A program made the translations under genes and the position numbers. DNA of 64,000 bases from Mimachlamys varia (taxonomy: Eukaryota > Mollusca > Bivalvia > Pectinida > Pectinidae), in the NCBI GenBank assembly GCA_947623455.1, contig OX392538.1, forward strand, positions 37,122,001-37,186,000, read 5' to 3'. The notes below the pieces were generated by a model. That model was not told the origin of the DNA, searched no databases, and worked only from the letters and a program-made list of their open reading frames with translations. Positions 37,628 through 50,136 of the stretch are shown here, piece after piece (the stretch's first letter is position 1; the number at the start of each line of letters is the position of its first letter).

Positions 37628-39752
37628 ATGGCAGATTTAAGTAAAGGAAATGTACGTATATAGTTTTCATAATTTTGTAAGTAAATACTTTTTATATGGC
37701 AAAGTACGTCAATTGTCCTCTAAAACTGTTGACTTCTTCTCAAAAGCTGTTACATATGTTTTATCGCCACTTTTCCAAATGTCAAAATATCACAACCACT
37801 ATGCAAGTTATATTTTTATTACTTTACTTGTCGGATATGACCTAATTCTCTCTCATTTCTGTCAATTACATAGCCCATCGTATGAATTGAACACGTCTTG
37901 TATATGACATCAGTTCCTTCCGATGAAACAGATACAATTGCTAACCCACATTGTTTTCCAGCTTCCTTAAAATTAATGTTAAATCAAACGTTGTGTTTCC
38001 CCAAAAGAATATTTCCTCATTGATAGGCAACCTATCTGATACTACTGGGCAGAAACATTAGGCCTTCATTACGTTACTCCGGTCATAAAGTTGATATTAT
38101 ATTATAATTTACTATAACGTGAAATTAACCCTTAACTTGACGTCGTTTGTAAGCAGTATTTTGATTGAGCAAAGCGGAAGTGTCAAATCATCCACATATA
38201 ATTTAATCTTGGTTGAAACAAGCATTTCCATTGGCTTAAAATATTATGTTATCAACCCATAACTTAAAAACTGACGTCGACGTTTATAACGTCGCTTTTG
38301 ATTGGTTGACCAAGCAGCGTAAGAATTTGTAAGAGAAAAGAGTCCATGAATAAAGTGAATTTCGCAGGGCATAGATTAAAGTATAAGGATTAAATTGAAT
38401 CTATTTTTTATGTTATGGGGTTATAACACAAAAAAACTGGAGTGTACTCTCATCATAAACCGCTTTGCGGTTTATTTAGAGTACACTCCAGTTTTTTGTG
38501 TTATACCCCATAACATAAAAAAATAGATTCAAGTTAATACTGAATTGAAAAAGAAAATCATATTTTTCAAAAGTCTTTTTTATTGTTTACTCATTTTAAT
38601 CTCCATCTATATTTACAGTGCTGCCGCCTGGTGTTTCTCTCCCTGGTTATGTGGGTTATGTTTGTCGCTCTCCTTTGGAAATCTAATTATATCCCAAGAC
38701 CAATTCATCGTTTCTTAGATACATGTATGGGACAAAGTTCCTCTGAACAATTTCTCGAACAATCCTTGCCAACAACATTTAGTGATCAAAGAAATAAGTA
38801 TATTGTGTTCGATTGCAGCAAAGCCAATGGAGGATTGTGTGGTGGCTGGTCCGACCGAATGTCGGGGATTCTTTCTATATTTGTCATATCTCTTCTAACA
38901 AAACGGCGTTTTCTCATCTACTACGACAGGCCATGCGAACTTGAGAAGTACCTCGTCCCTGTAAACTTTGACTGGCGTTATAATAAATCCATACTTGTGA
39001 ACAGAACAAGTTCCTATCAGGATCTCACTACACGACAATCTAATAAAATAAAAAAGTACTTGACCGGAAACCTTGACATCAACACCTATTTTCATCATGA
39101 TGTCAGTTTTATTCGTATGAACTGGGATTTCACAGAGGCATTCAGAAAAAGGTCAAATATTGGTACTGAAATCCCGTGGATAACAAAATTGACCTTACCT
39201 GATATGTACAAACAACTTTTTAATTTCCTCTTTAAACCATCGCCTCACCTTGAAAATGCACTAAAAGAACAAAATCGCCTTCGTAGAAGACCTAAGCTTG
39301 CTTGTGCCCACATACGCATTGGAAAGAATCCTACCATGCCCGGGGACGGCCCTCGACCTAAAGTAAGATTGGAAGTTATTTGGAACTTTTTGGACAAACT
39401 TAACAAGGATGAATATGACATTTTCATTGCAACTGATGCAACTAGCGTAAAAAAACAGGCTAAAATCCGTTTTTCTGCAAACATAATTGACACTCCCGGC
39501 AAAATTACACATGTGGACGGGGAATCCAAATGCGACTCAAATATGGGAACTCTGAAAGATTTCTTAGATTTCTACACGTTGAAAAGCTGTGACATCCTAA
39601 TAAATACTCATAGCGGTTTTGGAATGCTTGCAGCGTACCTCCGGGAAACGGGTTCCGAGTTATACGGTTTACGAGAAGGGGATCTAAAACCTTGTTCACG
39701 GTACACAATCGATAATGTATTTCCTGGACTAATGTTAGCACCAGGTACGTAG
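37628..39752 (+). CDS. GT-B-fold fucosyltransferase-like type II membrane protein (gene 1)
   Basis: Coding segments are 37628-37651 and 38619-39752, joined in phase 0 across an intron of 967 bp (GTACGT...TTTACAG), giving 385 residues. A short cytoplasmic tail (MADLSKGNCCR) is followed by one hydrophobic segment at about residues 11-28, then a lumenal domain, the layout of Golgi glycosyltransferases. The GGLCGGWSDRMSG block (residues 79-91) resembles the N-terminal glycine-rich motif of fucosyltransferases. AHIRIGKNP (238-246), DIFIATD (275-281) and NTHSGFG (337-343) match the nucleotide-sugar-binding half of GT-B fucosyltransferases. Sequons are at residues 130 and 136. A GDP-sugar, probably GDP-fucose, donor is inferred; the acceptor is unknown. 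The start was chosen because the upstream exon, donor and acceptor are all conserved in the paralogue; reading on from the intron would add residues that the paralogue does not share. It ends in PGT-stop, with a 9-bp difference from gene 2 at the stop. Confidence 0.72.
37652..38618 (+). other. Intron between start-codon exon and main exon, gene 1
   Basis: 967 bp. Its first and last parts match the 982-bp intron of gene 2. It has gained a 38205-38540 segment with a long hairpin, and lacks the 59600-60040 segment seen in gene 2. Confidence 0.65.
38394..38535. mobile_element. Foldback hairpin (MITE-like) in the gene 1 intron
   Basis: Arms 38394-38450 and 38478-38535 are near-perfect reverse complements (about 57 nt), with words TATGTTATGGGG and ACTGGAGTGTACTCT. 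The 27-nt loop contains its own palindrome, AAACCGCTTTGCGGTTT. It is absent from the paralogous intron, so it was gained here or lost there. It ends 83 bp before the acceptor. Confidence 0.8.
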
Positions 39753-40300
39753 GAGCTTAAAGAGTATTTTTGTGATCGGATTATGGTTATGGTGACGATT
39801 CGATATTCTATGATATTATTTTTATTAGAATGCTATTTGATATGGGTGCTTTGTGTACCTTCCTTACGTGTTAAGTGTATGCCGTGCTATGCGAGTTGTT
39901 TGGCTTATGTAGTACTATTGTAATGTGTGGGGTTTATAAAGAAAAATTGACGACGTCGGCACTTGACTTTCCGGACTTTTGATTGGTTTAGAAGTTGAAC
40001 TTTGACCGGAAATCATGATTGTTGACGTCGTCACCGATTGTTGATGTCGTCACAACTTGGCAGGAATATATGCGAGATGGTGCGTGTTTGCGCAAATAGT
40101 CAAACACTGACACTGCTTGATTGTGGAAGAAACAGGTCACACGACTCTTGGTTATTTGATACGAAATTTAATTCGCTCTCATAAGTTACAAAAGACACGA
40201 GCTAAAATGCCGACAAGTAGGTCTACGAGCATTATTGTGAAGGGAAAATCTGACCGGAGAGTAAGTGAAGTGTCCGTTCACGCCATGGATTGTACTGATG
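39753..40300. other. Gene 1 3' flank
   Basis: Similarity to the gene 2 flank stops at the stop codon. No AATAAA is obvious. GACGTCGTC words recur near 39951 and 40023-40050. 40100-40300 may be the 5' part of the LINE below. Confidence 0.35.
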
Positions 40301-40304
40301 ACTA

Positions 40305-40960
40305 TTGACACTCATGACGAAAGAGGACATGGTAGTCCAAATGAATGGGATGATGGATGAGATCAGACAGGAAAACAAACAGGTGATGGAAAAGCTTGAA
40401 AGTAGAGTGTTTGATCACGAGGAAGAAAACGATAGACTTCAGGAGACAGTAAAACAATTAGAAAGAGCGATGGAAGCGGAGGAGAAAATGGTCCGATTAG
40501 CCAGAAAAGACAATGCATAGGAACAGTAAGGTAGAAAAAAATTCTATTCGGATAGTCGGGCTACAGGAAAGTGACAGAAATGAGACTGCTGTGATCTGTA
40601 TTAAAACGTGTGTGACGTTTTTCCGGGACGTCCTCAAGTAGACATTGATGAAAAATAAATTGACATCGCGCATCTGGACTCGGTCCGCGTACGACGATTT
40701 GTAAATTCGTACGCAAGGTAAAACAGTTTGAGGTGTTAAATGCAAGAAAGCACTTAAGGCAGGAAGAAATATCTTTTTCAGGACCTTATACCGAAAAACC
40801 AGCAGACTCTTAAACACGCGTATGCGTATTGACTGCAAACTATTCGCAAAATTGAAAAAGAGGAGAAAGAGAAGGATGGGATGACACTGTACTGACAAAC
40901 GCAAACATGCAAAACGATGCGAATTTCTACGTAACCCAGAATGAGTAAGGGACTATTATA
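40305..40960 (+). pseudogene. L1-like LINE ORF1 relic
   Basis: The frame at 40314-40517 encodes a charged heptad-like coiled coil (EEENDRLQETVKQLERAMEAE). The next frames give NSIRIVGLQESDRNETAVIC, reminiscent of the RRM-like start of L1-type ORF1 proteins, and then NARKHLRQEEISF and similar blocks scattered over several frames. Multiple stops and frameshifts show it is dead. The match is by motif shape only. Confidence 0.45.
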
Positions 40961-41775
40961 CTCATCTTAAGACAAGATTACATGTATGTTTTCAGTAACA
41001 CTTGTCCTCATCCATGAATTTATTCAATATTTATCATGCAATTAAGTCTCCATTACTTAAGGAATGAAATTTATTTTTTCAACATACACGAGGTCATAAC
41101 AATATTGGCTTCTGGACATATTCCATGGTAAATAGGTCCAGAAAGCCATTTTCTATTGTATCCGTTAACGCACACTATAATGTAAAAATGCATTTTTTTC
41201 ATGTTTAAACCCGGGAGTGACGTCGAATAAAGAACAATCCTTTTCGCGGGAAAGTGTTACACAGTTCGTGACGCGGTCTTAGCAACCGTCATAACAACAA
41301 CAGAAACAAAATGTAGTTCAATCTATAACATTTATTCTGTGAGAATTTTGGAGTTATTTTTATGTTTTGAACTTTATGAGGACAGTTACAATATTGAATG
41401 TCTCTACATATTACATGGATCGTGTTTATTTACAATAACATGGGTAGAAGAACAATTCCGATGGCTTGACGGCGGATAGTAGACAACAGGGTAACTTCCG
41501 GTGCCGTACAGAACGCTTTCACTTGTTAACATTTTATCTAAACATGACAGTTTTTGTTGTCACTGTATTTTTAAGGGATTTGTTTTTAATTATTTTTTAA
41601 TATATATATTTTTTAATTTAAAACATTTTACTTAAAAAATAATAATCATTTATATTGTTCAGGAACTACAACTATTTTTCAATATATTACTACACGCTGT
41701 TTGCATGTGATAAGGCTAATGTTTTTATGAGAAATGAATACAATTTTCGCCAATGCTTCAAATACTGAATGTAAA
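40961..41775. other. AT-rich intergenic DNA, nothing recognised
   Basis: No gene or repeat supported. Confidence 0.3.
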
Positions 41776-41940
41776 GACACACACATGTGCTGCACCTTTT
41801 AAATTTAGTAATAGGTACAGCATGCCCAAACAACGAATTAAACTGCAACATACAGCGGTTTCGTCCTCCTAGGACTCTTCAGTGATGCTAGGGGCCAAAA
41901 GGTGGGAATCCAAAATGTCTAAACTAATGTAGAACCATGA
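41776..41940 (-). mobile_element. Hammerhead repeat copy
   Basis: About 165 bp, similar along its length to 62815-62965. Shared words include AATTTAGTAATAG, GTGATGCTAGGGGCCAAAAG and AATCCAAAATGTCT. No protein-coding capacity. Confidence 0.7.
41845..41888 (-). ncRNA. Hammerhead ribozyme, intact core, weakened stems
   Basis: Minus strand: core CTGAAGA and GAAA intact, stem II GTCC/GGAC intact. Stem I GCATCA/TGTTGC has one U-U mismatch and stem III reads CCGCTG instead of CAGCTG, breaking its palindrome. The cleavage triplet GTA is kept. Activity is doubtful. Confidence 0.7.
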
Positions 41941-42239
41941 CCTTTATGATAAATAAGTGCATATATATATTTTGTTTATATACTTATGTTTTTATGTGTA
42001 TATTATATGAATATATATATATTTGTCTGAGGGTGTGTGTGTACGGGTGAGTGGGTATGTTGGCGATGTGCTCATACATTATCATGCCCTTGATATAATA
42101 CACAAATCACCATAACAATGTGTGTCGAGTTTGTGCAAAGTTATAGATTATGAATATAATGTTTATTTGTATTTAATCCAAAAATATCTAAGGGAAATAC
42201 ACAAGCTAAATGGTATGTATACAATTTACTTAATAATAA

Positions 42240-42305
42240 TAATAATATACAACATTTATATAGCGCTGTATATAATTTGTAAAATTACTCTAAAGCGCTT
42301 CACAA
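42240..42305. repeat. Short dispersed repeat (LINE/SINE tail-like)
   Basis: ATTTATATAGCGCTGTATAT through TAAAGCG resembles 56207-56265 (ATTTATATAACGCTCTATAT). It follows an ATAATA microsatellite in both places. Confidence 0.5.
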
Positions 42306-42423
42306 CATGAAGATCATAATTTGATACTTACAATGAATAAATAAAGAAGTTATTACAATCTAAGCTAATGTATATAAAAAGTTGCATATAAGTACGAACT
42401 ACATCTACTGTAGATAAACTTAC

Positions 42424-42735
42424 CGCGCCGTTCCGTAAACTTCTCTGCTGCGTGAAGATCTCATGGCATCCCATAGGGGGTCATGTTCAGATGACCTTTT
42501 GCATAAGCCAATCAAATTACTACTTTCAGAATCTGAAATGTTGATTTTTAAGGCGACAAATCTTGCATAATCGTATTTGTACGTTTAGTCATTTCGTTAC
42601 AAAAAAGTTAATGTGGAAAAATGTGTCGAAATGACTTGCTGCAGGATGACAAGTGTCATTGAAAAATTCTAACATTGAAATGTAAAGAGGCGACAAAGGT
42701 CATCTGAACGTAACCCCTATGGGATGTCCACGCGT
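42424..42735 (+). mobile_element. Partial copy of a Mutator-like MITE
   Basis: CGCGCCGTTCCGTAAACTTC through CCCCTATGGGATGTCC matches 56715-57040 in the same orientation and 43254-43604 in reverse. It lacks the CAATCTG termini. Confidence 0.6.
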
Positions 42736-43253
42736 CGCGAGAATTTCTTTCTGAAATATCTATTTTGACCACGTGTCGTTATTTAGGCAGTGACCATTTT
42801 CAAACAGATGTCAGGAAACTGGTTATTTTCAAGAAATGAACGGACAGTTAGTTAGCGACCTCCTGTGACTTGATTAAAGGTGTAGGTTAGTAGAGAAATA
42901 TTTGTTCTTTGCATTGATACCTAATTTGCGTATGATCGAAAACGTTACATATTATAAAACACAGCTTAAACAGCGACCCGTGGACAGGTCGGTATATTTT
43001 TTAGCTTATAACTTAGTAGAGTGGAATTATGACTCTCGCTCCAATTAGCTGTCCAAATATTATGTGGGAAAGGCAGTCAGAACCCTTCGGACTAAGTTGA
43101 GAGGGATCCGTTATTTGCCATCCGCCAAAAGTACAAGCGTCTGAAAGAGATGTAAAGGTTATTCGGTTGACTGGGTTGACTATATTAACCTGATTTAATG
43201 TTAATGTAAGACAAGCGTGCATTACGTTTTCTAGATCTGGATACACGATTGTT

Positions 43254-43604
43254 CAATCTGATCCTTGTTCTCGCTCCGTTTTACAAGGATCCGACAACAT
43301 CAAATAAGAGGTAACGTTATGATTACCTTTGTCGCCCCTTACATAACACTAAAATAATTTTATCATTTCGTCACATTATTCAACATGAACTTTTTGGTGA
43401 CGAAATGACTAAACCGACAAATGCGATTATGCAAGCTTTGTCACCTCAAAATTTCACTGTCAAGATTCTGACAGTAGTAATTTGATTGGCTAATGCAGAA
43501 AGTCGTCGGGAAATGACCCCCTATGGGATTATCTCAGATCTTAACGCAGCAGAGAGAAGTTTACGGAACGGCGCGGAGATCAAGATATGATTTTAATCAG
43601 ATTG
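43254..43604 (-). mobile_element. Mutator-like MITE with 10-bp target duplication
   Basis: 351 bp, with ends CAATCTGAT and ATCAGATTG. It is flanked by CACGATTGTT (43244-43253) and CACGACTGTT (43605-43614), a 10-bp direct repeat with one mismatch. It is homologous to 56695-57090. A 9-10-bp duplication points to the Mutator/MULE superfamily. Confidence 0.7.
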
Positions 43605-43614
43605 CACGACTGTT

Positions 43615-45240
43615 TTACATACGCATCACTACCGTGTACTTCGGTAAAACAGCACAGAGGCATGGACAAAAATATGACATGTCTATTTTGGTTCTTGGAA
43701 AATGAGGTGTTAAATATGATAATTATACTAGGCTTAGAGCCGATATATAAGTTAGTGATTTGATGCTATTTGTGTTTCTTTTTCTTTTTCAAATTTTAAT
43801 TTAGTAATTTTATTCGCTTTGACCACGGAATTAGTTTGACCAATAAGATTTAATTCTATTTTTCATAAGATTATTAAAAGATATAATTTGATTTATATTA
43901 TGACTTGCATTAAAATGTGTTAGTGATGTTTACTTATTTCATTTTATCAACTGCACATATTGATTTTAACATAATGCAGTTTGTCAATATTATTTCAGAA
44001 CAGTATACGGCCAATATTTTTGAACAATTAAATATAAAATGACGGATTCAGTCCAAAGGGACCTTATTAGAAATAATTAAGCTTGTAATCAAGGATTTGT
44101 GATTCATCCTTGGAAAAGGATAATTATTTTTTAATCAGGAATAGTGATCTATGCAAATTGTAATACTTATAAAAAATTCAATTTTCCATCTAAAATCTGT
44201 ATTTGAGATGTTATGTAATGTTATTGTTACCATTTACCCGAATAAACATTCTCATTCTTATTAAATTAGTGGTATCAATGGTCAATCTGCCACGATATCA
44301 TGTTTAATTTTATATTTATTTTTATTTTTACATCCTATATAATTCCATATTAGTATAATCTTAATATAATATACATGCATCCTCTAACAGGAGGATGGAT
44401 ATTGAAGGCGAAAAACCCAAAATTGTAATATTTTATGGTGCTCTGATTGAAGTAATTAAATTAGTATCCGGAAAGTTATTTTTTTATAACAAAAACTAAA
44501 CATCACACTCTGGACACATTTACATCCACATCACAATGTTAAGACATCACACATTACAATTTCCAACATGTACACATACATATATATGTCAGAGTACTTC
44601 CAACATGTACACATACATATATATGTCAGAGTACTTCCATTTCATGAAGATTCACCCCTGAAAACACATTAAAATTTTTCAGTTTATGAAATGGAATTTC
44701 AGGGATGAATGAGTTAATATCTAGTATATTATATGTAGTATATATATATATTAATCCATTTTTTAAAATCCGTCTTTGAAAAACATACTTAAATGCACTT
44801 AATTGGAGTTTTTAATGTCACATCTATACTTTTTCACTTAATATTCTTGTTTTATTCTTCGAAATGAATAGGAATGATACATATATAAACATATACATGC
44901 GGTCACATAGATGTAAAATTTAAACTTCAATATATAGATAAGTAGGGGAAAGGTATACATAAAAAAAAGAAGAATTCTTGTTCTAAAACAGGTTATAAGT
45001 ATGGATAGGCTTTAAGGATGTGTTAAAGTTGTTGTCAATGATGATATCAAATATTATTTGTATTTGTTATCTGAATTCATTGTCCCTCTTTTTCCATATC
45101 TTAAAAACGTCTGTTTGATTGTATGTATTTATATAGACAACTTTTTCTATGGTGTATCTTTGAGCAATGAATTCTTTCAAAAAACTGATTTTGAGTCTGT
45201 CTTGTCTTTTCAAAGTACAAAATATAAGATATTTAGTAAG
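43615..45240. other. AT-rich DNA, nothing coding
   Basis: A 38-bp direct duplication near 44563-44638 (CATGTACACATACATATATA) is the only structure seen. Confidence 0.35.
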
Positions 45241-45249
45241 CAAGATAAG

Positions 45250-46430
45250 GAATTTGATTCAACTGACCTTGGTCTACACACCCATGAACTTCACATACCG
45301 GCCGTGCAGATGAAACGTTGCTTCTTTCTTGTACTATTGGTAATGTCCAGTGTCTACTTGATGAAGTGTTTGAATTTTCTCGCAAATGGAGATTGAATTA
45401 TAACCCAGCAAAAAGTTCATTGTTGAAATTCCATAATGGTCGGAAAAAGGACGTTCCGGAAATTCAGTGCAAATTAGGTCTAACGTCTATTACCTGGGAA
45501 CCGAGAAAGAATATGCGGGAATAACATTTACTTCAGGCTTACAATGTGATGACGACATCAGACATTTATGAGCAAAGGGCTGCCAATCGTTGAATTCTCT
45601 AATCAGTGTAGGGATACATGATGGCGGAATGAATCCTCTCATCAGTTCTAAGGTTGTAGAAACGATTGTTCAGTCGCGAATTCTCTATGGTTCGGTACTC
45701 TGGGGATCGCCAACTATACGTTCGCGAGAAAACCTCGGCGTGACAAAAAGATATGCAACGCGACGATGTCAAGGTTTTGAGAAAAGATCACCAATGCTAG
45801 TCACTACGCAAGCAATTGGTCTTCTCGACATTGGTGGTGAGGTTGAATTCAGACACCTTATGTTTTGGAACAAACTGTGTTTGGCGAACGATACGTTTAT
45901 GTGGATCATTTATGTTTAGTGACTATCTTATCAGCACAAAAAGCTTTGTACACATTTTTGCGATTGCTGCAAATTTTGGAATATCTGCGAGCCTATCCGA
46001 TTATATTTTTTATGGCTTTCGAGAACATTTTGCAGACGCGTAGTTCATGACTTTTATCATTCGAAATTGCTGCGTCAGATCGAAATGTTGGCAGCATTGA
46101 AAACGTATGCTTCGGTTCATGACGGATATGGACCTCATCCGCTGTGGATACTCAGTAAGGAATCTCAAGGATTCACATAAAAGCTAGCAGAACTTATAAA
46201 AATGTCGTTTCGCCACTATAAAGAACTTGTCATTTGCAAGCTGTGTCAAAAGTAAACTGATAACATAACAGTTCACTATATGGTTCAGTGCCCAGAGCTA
46301 TTCGCTAGTCGTGACATGTTATTAGACTATCTCGTTAACAATTTAAACGTTCATAAGTATGTTTTCTTTGATAATTTAAAAGACACTCAAAAATGTAACT
46401 TCATTCTCGGCGCTAAAAAAATATAATGCT
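45250..46430 (+). pseudogene. LINE ORF2 3'-half relic (Jockey/CR1-like)
   Basis: Pieces in order: an eroded YADD box (ADETLLLS, about 45312), LLDEVFEFSRKWRLNYNPAK (from about 45357), the post-RT segment around ILYGSVLWGSP (about 45687), and a C-terminal CKLCQK ... HYMVQCPEL zinc-knuckle-like motif (about 46235-46300). Frames shift several times and stops are present. Clade assignment is tentative. Confidence 0.55.
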
Positions 46431-46434
46431 CAAT

Positions 46435-49070
46435 GACGAAAGATGGTCCTTACCCAAGTGGATTTCAAACTATCAATAAGATTTTCTATGTCAACATTTT
46501 TTAAACCTCCTTTGTTATATTTATAGGTTCTTGCCATATAAATTTAAAACAAGTATTATTTAATGTTTTAATGAAAGTTCTGTCTGGGTTAGGTATTGTC
46601 ATAAAGAGATGGATCATTTTTGAAAGAATCAATGTTTTTTAAAATCGTTATCCTCTCTATAGGCGTTAGTATTCTTTTTGACCATTGTAGTAATGATTTA
46701 TCTAAATTTTGTAGAACTTTATTATAATTCATGTTAGTCATTTCTTCTAAGTTTTCAGAGTAGTCTATTCCGAGAAGGTTAAATTTGGTGATCCCCCATT
46801 TTATTTTCCATCTATGGTGGTAGATAACCTGACTGAATTTCTTACTTCCTATCCATATTAAATGTGTTTTTTTCACTATTTACTTTAAGTCCTGATATTT
46901 GAGCGAATAATTCTACGATTTTGAGTGACTCATTAAAGATTTCCGATAGCCGTTCAAGATGAGAGATGTGTCGTCTGCAAACTGTGAGAGCTTGTGTTCT
47001 TTTTCCCCTATTTGGATACCCTTGATATTTGTTTTGTTTTTAACTAAATTTGCTAAGATTTCTGCTACAAGTATAAAAAGATATGGTGAGACTGGGTCAC
47101 CCTGACGGCAGCTTCTTTCTATTTTAAAACAATTCTGATAATATACCATTTTGTATAATTGCTGATGAGGTAACTTTATAAGTGTTTTAATCCAATGACT
47201 TGTACTTGGTCCAAAATCAAAAAATTGTATTACTTTATCTAGAAACTTCCATGACACTGAGTCAAAGGCCTTTTCAAAATCAATTTAAACTAATAAGCTA
47301 GGAATATCCCTTTCTTCTGTATAATTCATTATGTCGTATATCAACCGGGCATTCTTCCCAATAAACCTACCTTTTAAAAACCCTGTCTGTGTATCTGAAA
47401 TTAGGAAATCTAAAATTGTTTTCAGTCTGTAAGCTATGCATGCAGAAACTAGTTTATAAACTGAATTTAATAATGTAAAAGGTCTCTAGTGTTTTTAAAA
47501 AAATGTCTAGGTTTTTCTCCTTTTGGTATGCATGCAATAATACCAAGTTTTTGATTGGTTGATACAGATCCTATGGTATGTCCCTGGTTTAAAGATCTCA
47601 ATATATATGAAAAACTTAATGTCTGGCCAAACAATTTTTTTTTTAAATTCTGCAGGAAAAACATCTGATCCAGGGGATTTACAATATTCATATTTTTAAG
47701 ACTTTTCGAAGTTCTTCTACTGTTAAATTCCCTTCTAATGTTTCCAAATTATTAAAATCCTGAAGCAAATTTTCTAGCTTAACATCTTCTATATCCGCTG
47801 TTTGTTCACTGTAAAGTTTTGTGTAAAATGATTCAATTTCTTTCAGGATTTCTTTTTGTTCAGTAGTAATTGCTCCGTTACTTTTTTTGCTATTTTATGT
47901 ATTGTTTTATTAGTGAAATTTTAGATGCTAGACTGCAGAAATACTTTGTAGCTTTTTTTCCCCTTTCAAACCTTATTATATGACCTTTCATTTTTATTTG
48001 TCTGGTGGTTTCTAGTCATTTTTTTTTTCTTTTTGCATAGACTATCAAGATTATCTGCTAAATTGTCTTCCAATTCTATCTGATGTACACTTTCCATTAG
48101 TTCCTTTTCTTGTTTTTTTTTGTGCTTTTTGTTTTATAAACTGCATGAGAAATACTTGCGCCCCTAATTTCCATCCACAAAACTTCGAGAAATAGTTGAT
48201 CATCAATTGAAAATTTAATATCCCTATTGTCAATATGTTCTATATTGCCGTTGTATGTACTATGAGCAGATTGTTTCTTTATCCTTTCAATTGTGTCTTT
48301 GACCTTCTTCACATATTCATCATCGTAAAGTAAACTGGTATTAAATTTCCCAAATCCCTTGCCTTGTTCAAAATCATTTGTTTTTATTTCTAAAGTGATT
48401 ATCGAGTGGTCTGTCCTATATCCTGGTTTTATTTCTGCTGCTTTATCTACTAAATTTAAAAGATTGTCAGTTGTGAGGAAACACTCTAGCCTAAAATCCT
48501 CCATGAATATCTGCGGGAGTCTGGATGTAGTGTCCTATAGCAGTCAGATAAATTATATTCTTCTGCTAAGTCAGCACTTTTTGTCTATCCCTAGGATTGT
48601 TTACATTGTTATAGGTATCTTTTTCTGGGTTCAATACAATATTGTAGTCTCCACATATAATAACTACTGTGTTTTCGAATTCTATGGATTTGTTTAGGTA
48701 TTCAAAAAACATTGGGTCATCAGTATTAGGGCCATATAGAGTAACAAGTGTTAATCTTCTCTTTTCAATTGTTATATCAACAGCTATAAAATTACCAATT
48801 TCATCTTTTTTAACTTCATGCATATAAAAATCAACATAATACTCACACCTCTACAATTTGACATATGGGAATTGAAAATACAGTTAAAAACCCAACTGTG
48901 AATCAATGTGTTTCTCTATTTGTGATATAAAATGGGTGCCTTGAAAACAAAAAAATATTAAAATCCGTGAAATTTGTTTGTATATAGTTCTGTACATCAA
49001 GTCTTTTGTCTTTTGAGCCCAAGGCCTGACAGTTAGCAGACATGGATTTTATACAATTAAACATAATATC
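46435..49070 (-). pseudogene. L1/Tx1-like LINE ORF2 relic
   Basis: Reading right to left: endonuclease start NCQALGSKDKRLDVQNY (about 49040-48990), LVTLYGPNTDDPMFF and ICGDYNIVLN (48823-48566), YRTDHSIITLEI (about 48420), RT segments with LGIIACIPKGEKPR (about 47550), CRQGDPVSPYLFILVAE (about 47100) and the catalytic FADDT (about 46975), the thumb region KRILTPIERITILKN, and a last block KGGLKNVDIENLIDSLKSTW (46530-46450). The order matches an L1/Tx1-type ORF2. Frameshifts and stops make it non-functional. The copy ends where the plus-strand LINE relic ends. Confidence 0.72.
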
Positions 49071-49880
49071 TATCTGTTGAGATTAATCGATGAGGCAAAA
49101 AAAAAAGTGAAAGTAGTAGAAATTGAATCTAATTCTTGACTTATTTGCAAGACTTCCCCTACGAATACACACAAACACACAACATTGAATATTTATAACA
49201 TTTAAGGACTAAAAACAGTCTATGTGCATAAAGTTTTGAAAAGAAAATATTCACTCCTTAAATAATTGTACTCAGGTACAGGTCGGCTAGTCTATATTTT
49301 ATCACCAGTACATAAAAAGATGTGTGGTATTACGTCCCCTGGATTATCGGATTCGTTGATTGCTCAGTTATACGAGCGTATAGTTCAGCCCGAATACCTA
49401 AAGGTCAACAAAACCATAATCCAAACTCAAAATCGATTTAACCAGGGGCAAAAATGAACAAAGGAAAGATTTACATGGATTTACCTGTAAAAGTACAAGA
49501 GAATAAGACCAGGTGTTCCGGAAGTGTAATCGTCTTCTGCTTCATCGACGACACCCGCCATGTAAATCTTTGTCACAGGAGAACCGAGAACCTATGTATT
49601 TATTATAGTCATATAAGTATTTATTGTAGTCACGTACACCGCTGTTGGTAAACATCGTGGTGCCCGGGAGGTCAAAGTGACATGAGGTCAGGTCGACTCG
49701 TATTGGGACGGGGTACGTATCAACGCACGTGATACAGGTGGGACACGAGCGTTAAAAGGTGATATAAGGGTGGTGCTAATGTTTAGTCGTCATTCCAAGT
49801 CTTGACAGTCAATCACGAAAAGTTTTACAGTATATCATGAGCGTCAGTGATAGATGAAAACGTACATGTACGTAACAAGG
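49071..49880. other. Spacer with a dispersed repeat
   Basis: 49400-49465 (AACAAAACCATAATCC ... AGGGGCAAAAATGAACAAAG) is repeated at 55287-55350. Nothing else was recognised. Confidence 0.4.
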
Positions 49881-50136
49881 ATACGAGTGGTGAGACACAT
49901 GATACAGTAAAAGAATTTTTTTTTATTTGTTTAAAAGTTACTTGACCACAAGGTAACGAATTTTTAAAGAGACATTACTGAAGCTAACGAAGTTTCGTCA
50001 GAAAAGGTTGCTCAAAAGCTAAAGGAAGAAAATACTGTGAAGTTTAAAATGATAGGGAACTAGGTACAGTTTGAATTCAACAGGGACATCATAGAGTCTC
50101 TAGGGGCTTAAGAAAAGGCTATCAACAAAAAGGACA

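Larger units (their letters stand above)
37408..37651 (+). other. Exon 2 of glycosyltransferase gene 1 (5' UTR plus start codon)
   Basis: Follows CATATCTTACAG, an acceptor shared with the paralogue (exon from 59270), and ends AAT|GTACGTATA. The first 220 bases are leader and the last 24 encode MADLSKGN. The leader is recognisably conserved with the paralogue, including two upstream ORFs. Confidence 0.65.

Noticed and set aside
38583..38618. In-frame extension of the gene 1 large exon upstream of the acceptor (MFTHFNLHLYLQ)
   Set aside because: It has no AUG in frame (the first codon is TTG), is not conserved in gene 2, and ends in a pyrimidine-poor but clear TTTACAG acceptor shared by both genes.
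38895..39741. Antisense frames inside the gene 1 coding exon (and 60750-61791 in gene 2)
   Set aside because: Shadows of the conserved sense frame; they end at different places in the two paralogues.
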